Shown piece after piece: positions 6,297 to 8,109 of a stretch of 8,109 nucleotides of DNA. Under the pieces are notes generated by a model. It was not told where the DNA came from and ran no database searches. It saw only the letters and a list, made by a program, of their open reading frames with translations. Position 1 is the first letter of the stretch. Each line of letters starts with the position of its first letter. Both the position numbers and the translations under genes were made by a program. This DNA comes from Desulfuromonadaceae bacterium UBA6124 (GTDB lineage Bacteria > Desulfobacterota > Desulfuromonadia > Desulfuromonadales > Trichloromonadaceae), in contig DIVU01000115.1 in the NCBI GenBank assembly GCA_002423365.1, positions 1-8,109 of the forward strand, written 5' to 3'.

Positions 6297-6785
6297 GTGA
6301 CGCAACAGACGTTGTTGGAACAACTTGCCGTCATCATCGACCCGATTCTTCAGGCCTCTGGCCTGGAAATGGTTGATTTGGAATACAAGCATGAAGGACG
6401 GGACTGGTTCCTTCGAATCTTTATCGATAAGCCGGGTGGTGTGACCCTGGATGACTGTGCCGATGTCAGTCGTGAGGTCGGTGCGGTTCTGGAAGTCGAG
6501 GAGCTTATCCGCACCGCTTATCGGCTGGAGGTTTCATCCCCCGGTCTGGACCGGCCGTTGAAAAAGATCGACGATTATCAGCGGTTCGCCGGGCGTCTGG
6601 TCAAAGTTAAGACCTTCGAGAGTCTGGACCCCGATCAGCGCGGTCATGCCCGCAAGACCTTTTCCGGTATTCTGGTGGGGGTCGAAGGCGATTGTGTTCG
6701 TATTGAGCAACAAGACAAAAAAGGTGGCCTTGTTGAGATACCTTTCGCCGGAATCGTCAAGGGAAACCTTGAATTTGAATTTTAA
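6297..6785 (+). CDS. rimP: Ribosome maturation factor RimP
   Basis: 162-residue cytoplasmic factor needed for late maturation of the 30S subunit. The N-terminal alpha/beta domain shows LRIFID (39-44), GVTLDDCADVSRE (48-60) and the family signature LEVSSPGLDRPL (77-88). The C-terminal part (about 97-160) is the small SH3-like beta-barrel. Length is normal for RimP (about 150-160). The start is a GTG at 6297, supported by AGGA at 6289-6292 and by the protein opening just before the first conserved helix. It is the usual upstream partner of nusA (rimP-nusA-infB), with a 91-nt gap between them here. Confidence 0.95.
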   Translation: MTQQTLLEQLAVIIDPILQASGLEMVDLEYKHEGRDWFLRIFIDKPGGVTLDDCADVSREVGAVLEVEELIRTAYRLEVSSPGLDRPLKKIDDYQRFAGRLVKVKTFESLDPDQRGHARKTFSGILVGVEGDCVRIEQQDKKGGLVEIPFAGIVKGNLEFEF

Positions 6786-6798
6786 ACATTAATAAGGC

Positions 6799-6848
6799 TG
6801 GCGCTTCCGGCGGAGATTCACGGCCGGCATGGGGGCGCCAACGCCCCA
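6799..6848 (+). promoter_or_regulatory. Alternative stems in the rimP-nusA gap
   Basis: Two stems compete for the same bases. In one, 6799-6809 (TGGCGCTTCCG) pairs with 6830-6840 over 11 positions including three wobbles. In the other, GGGGCG (6832-6837) pairs with CGCCCC (6842-6847) around CCAA. Neither is followed by a T run. They sit 16 nt or more before the nusA ribosome site (GGGGGA, 6864-6869). A role in nusA translation or RNA processing is possible, but this GC-rich gap could fold by chance. Confidence 0.35.
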
Positions 6849-6876
6849 AGCGTTTTGGATACAGGGGGAAGTTGAG

Positions 6877-8109
6877 ATGGTCACGAATCTTAACCACATC
6901 ATCGACCAGGTAGTGAAGGATAAAGGGATTGATCGGGCAGTTCTGGTCGAGGCCCTGGAGTCCGCCGTGCTCTCGGCCGCCAACAAGAAGTACCGTAATA
7001 CCCGGGATCTTGAGGCTCATTACAACAACGAGCTGGGCGAGGTCGAGGTTTTCGAATTTGTCACGGTCGTTGACGAGGTTCTGGACTCCTACAAGGAGAT
7101 CGACTTGGCTGAAGCTCGGGAGATCGACCCCGAGGTCGAACTCGGCGACTCCCTGGGGATGAAACTGGATGCGAGCAATTTCAGCCGCATCGCTGCCCAA
7201 ACGGCCAAGCAGGTGATTATCCAAAAGGTTCGCGAAGCTGAGCGGGAAGGCGTCTTCAACGAATTCCAGGATCGTGTTGGTGAGTTGGTTAACGGCATCG
7301 TCCGCCGCTACGAGCGGGGCGATCTGATTATCGATCTGGGCCGCGCGGAAGCCCTACTTCCTCACCGTGAACAGGTTCCCCGGGAGAACTACCGCCAAGG
7401 GGATCGCGTGAGGGCCTATATCTCCGACGTCAAGATGTCGACCAAGGGGCCGCAGATCATTATGTCCCGGACCCATCCCGGCGTGGTCGCCGCGCTCTTC
7501 GCTTTCGAGGTGCCGGAAATCGCCGAGGGGATTGTCGAAATCAAGGCGGTCTCCCGCGAGCCCGGCAGTCGCGCCAAGATCGCCGTTGTGTCCCATGACT
7601 CCGATGTCGATCCGGTGGGGGCGTGCGTCGGGATGCGCGGTTCCCGTGTGCAGAATGTTGTTTCCGAACTGCGGGGGGAGAAGATCGATATCATTCCCTG
7701 GTCTCCCGATGTCGCCCGCTTTGCCTGTGCGGCCCTGGCTCCCGCCGAAGTGGCTCGGGTTTATGTCGAAGCCGATGAGCAGGCGCTGGAAATCATCGTC
7801 CCTGATGATCAGCTGTCCCTGGCTATCGGTAAGAAAGGTCAGAATGTGCGTCTGGCCGCCAAGCTCATCGGTTGGAAAATTGATATCAAGAGCGAGACGC
7901 GGGCTGCGGAAATCGAGCAGGAGGAGTCTTTTCGGACATCGCAGGACGATGATTCCACTGGTGGGCCGGAATCTGATTCTGCCGTCGAACTGGCCGCTCG
8001 TCATACCCGTGATGAGCTCTACGAAATGGCCAAGGATTTCGACATTCCGGGGCGCAGTGCCATGACCAAGGAAGAACTGGCTCGACATCTTCTTCCTTTT
8101 GTGGCGGGT
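6877..8109 (+). CDS. nusA: Transcription termination/antitermination protein NusA (3' end missing)
   Basis: Open for 411 codons with no stop before the right edge. NusA binds RNA polymerase and nascent RNA, promoting pausing and hairpin-dependent termination and acting in antitermination complexes. Visible domains are the polymerase-binding N-terminal domain (about 1-125, opening NLNHIIDQVVKDKGIDR), an S1 domain (about 132-198, VGELVNGIVRRYERGDLII), KH1 with GMRG (252-255) and KH2 with GKKG (318-321). An acidic linker (345-370) leads to a tail at 372-406 (ELAARHTRDELYEMAKDF, then PGRSAMTKEEL) that looks like a Rho N-terminal/SAP-type helical unit rather than the E. coli acidic repeats. The ATG at 6877 has GGGGGA 7 nt upstream and gives the family N-terminus. 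An in-frame ATG 48 nt earlier (6829) would add 16 atypical residues. infB is expected next, outside the window. Confidence 0.96.
   Translation, partial: MVTNLNHIIDQVVKDKGIDRAVLVEALESAVLSAANKKYRNTRDLEAHYNNELGEVEVFEFVTVVDEVLDSYKEIDLAEAREIDPEVELGDSLGMKLDASNFSRIAAQTAKQVIIQKVREAEREGVFNEFQDRVGELVNGIVRRYERGDLIIDLGRAEALLPHREQVPRENYRQGDRVRAYISDVKMSTKGPQIIMSRTHPGVVAALFAFEVPEIAEGIVEIKAVSREPGSRAKIAVVSHDSDVDPVGACVGMRGSRVQNVVSELRGEKIDIIPWSPDVARFACAALAPAEVARVYVEADEQALEIIVPDDQLSLAIGKKGQNVRLAAKLIGWKIDIKSETRAAEIEQEESFRTSQDDDSTGGPESDSAVELAARHTRDELYEMAKDFDIPGRSAMTKEELARHLLPFVAG

Noticed and set aside
7354..8088. 244-codon open frame on the minus strand opposite nusA
   Set aside because: The plus-strand NusA frame has S1 and KH motifs throughout this stretch; the antisense product has none.

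Overview
The window looks like chromosomal housekeeping DNA from a Gram-negative bacterium, most probably a deltaproteobacterium of the Desulfuromonadota (Geobacter/Desulfuromonas-like). This is inferred from protein style, moderately high GC, an lptF/lptG pair (so an LPS outer membrane), and a clostridial-type 2[4Fe-4S] ferredoxin in a translation operon, which suggests an anaerobe. No 16S or other species marker is present, so the placement is tentative. I see no mobile element, CRISPR array, tRNA or rRNA.

Layout. (1) 1-233, plus: the 3' end of ahcY (S-adenosylhomocysteine hydrolase). (2) 244-292: a long stem that can act as a two-way terminator between the convergent ahcY and lptG. (3) 303-2551, minus: lptF then lptG, overlapping by 4 nt (ATGA), the two membrane subunits of the LPS export ABC transporter. 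(4) 2552-2769: a divergent promoter region; lptF and rpsB face away from each other and appear to share an A8/T8 tract, and the lptF -10 box lies so close to its ATG that the transcript may be leaderless. (5) 2770-6126, plus: rpsB, tsf, pyrH, frr and a 52-residue ferredoxin gene, closed by a strong terminator at 6135-6167. A second intrinsic terminator lies inside the cluster between rpsB and tsf. (6) 6168-6296: a promoter and a terminator-like hairpin in the leader of the next operon. (7) 6297-8109, plus: rimP and nusA; nusA is still open at the window edge.

How the genes work together. The plus-strand genes serve protein synthesis and transcript elongation: S2 for the 30S subunit, EF-Ts to recharge EF-Tu, UMP kinase for pyrimidine nucleotides, RRF for ribosome recycling, RimP for 30S maturation, and NusA for pausing, termination and antitermination. 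The ferredoxin is the outlier. LptF/LptG belong to envelope biogenesis and AhcY to the methyl cycle.

Gene content is ordinary and I found no clearly new system. The points worth a second look are regulatory: a possible leaderless lptFG mRNA, a terminator between rpsB and tsf, hairpins placed just before the tsf and pyrH Shine-Dalgarno sites, and an attenuator-like hairpin ahead of rimP-nusA. One protein feature also stands out: the C-terminal tail of NusA resembles the Rho N-terminal/SAP-like fold.
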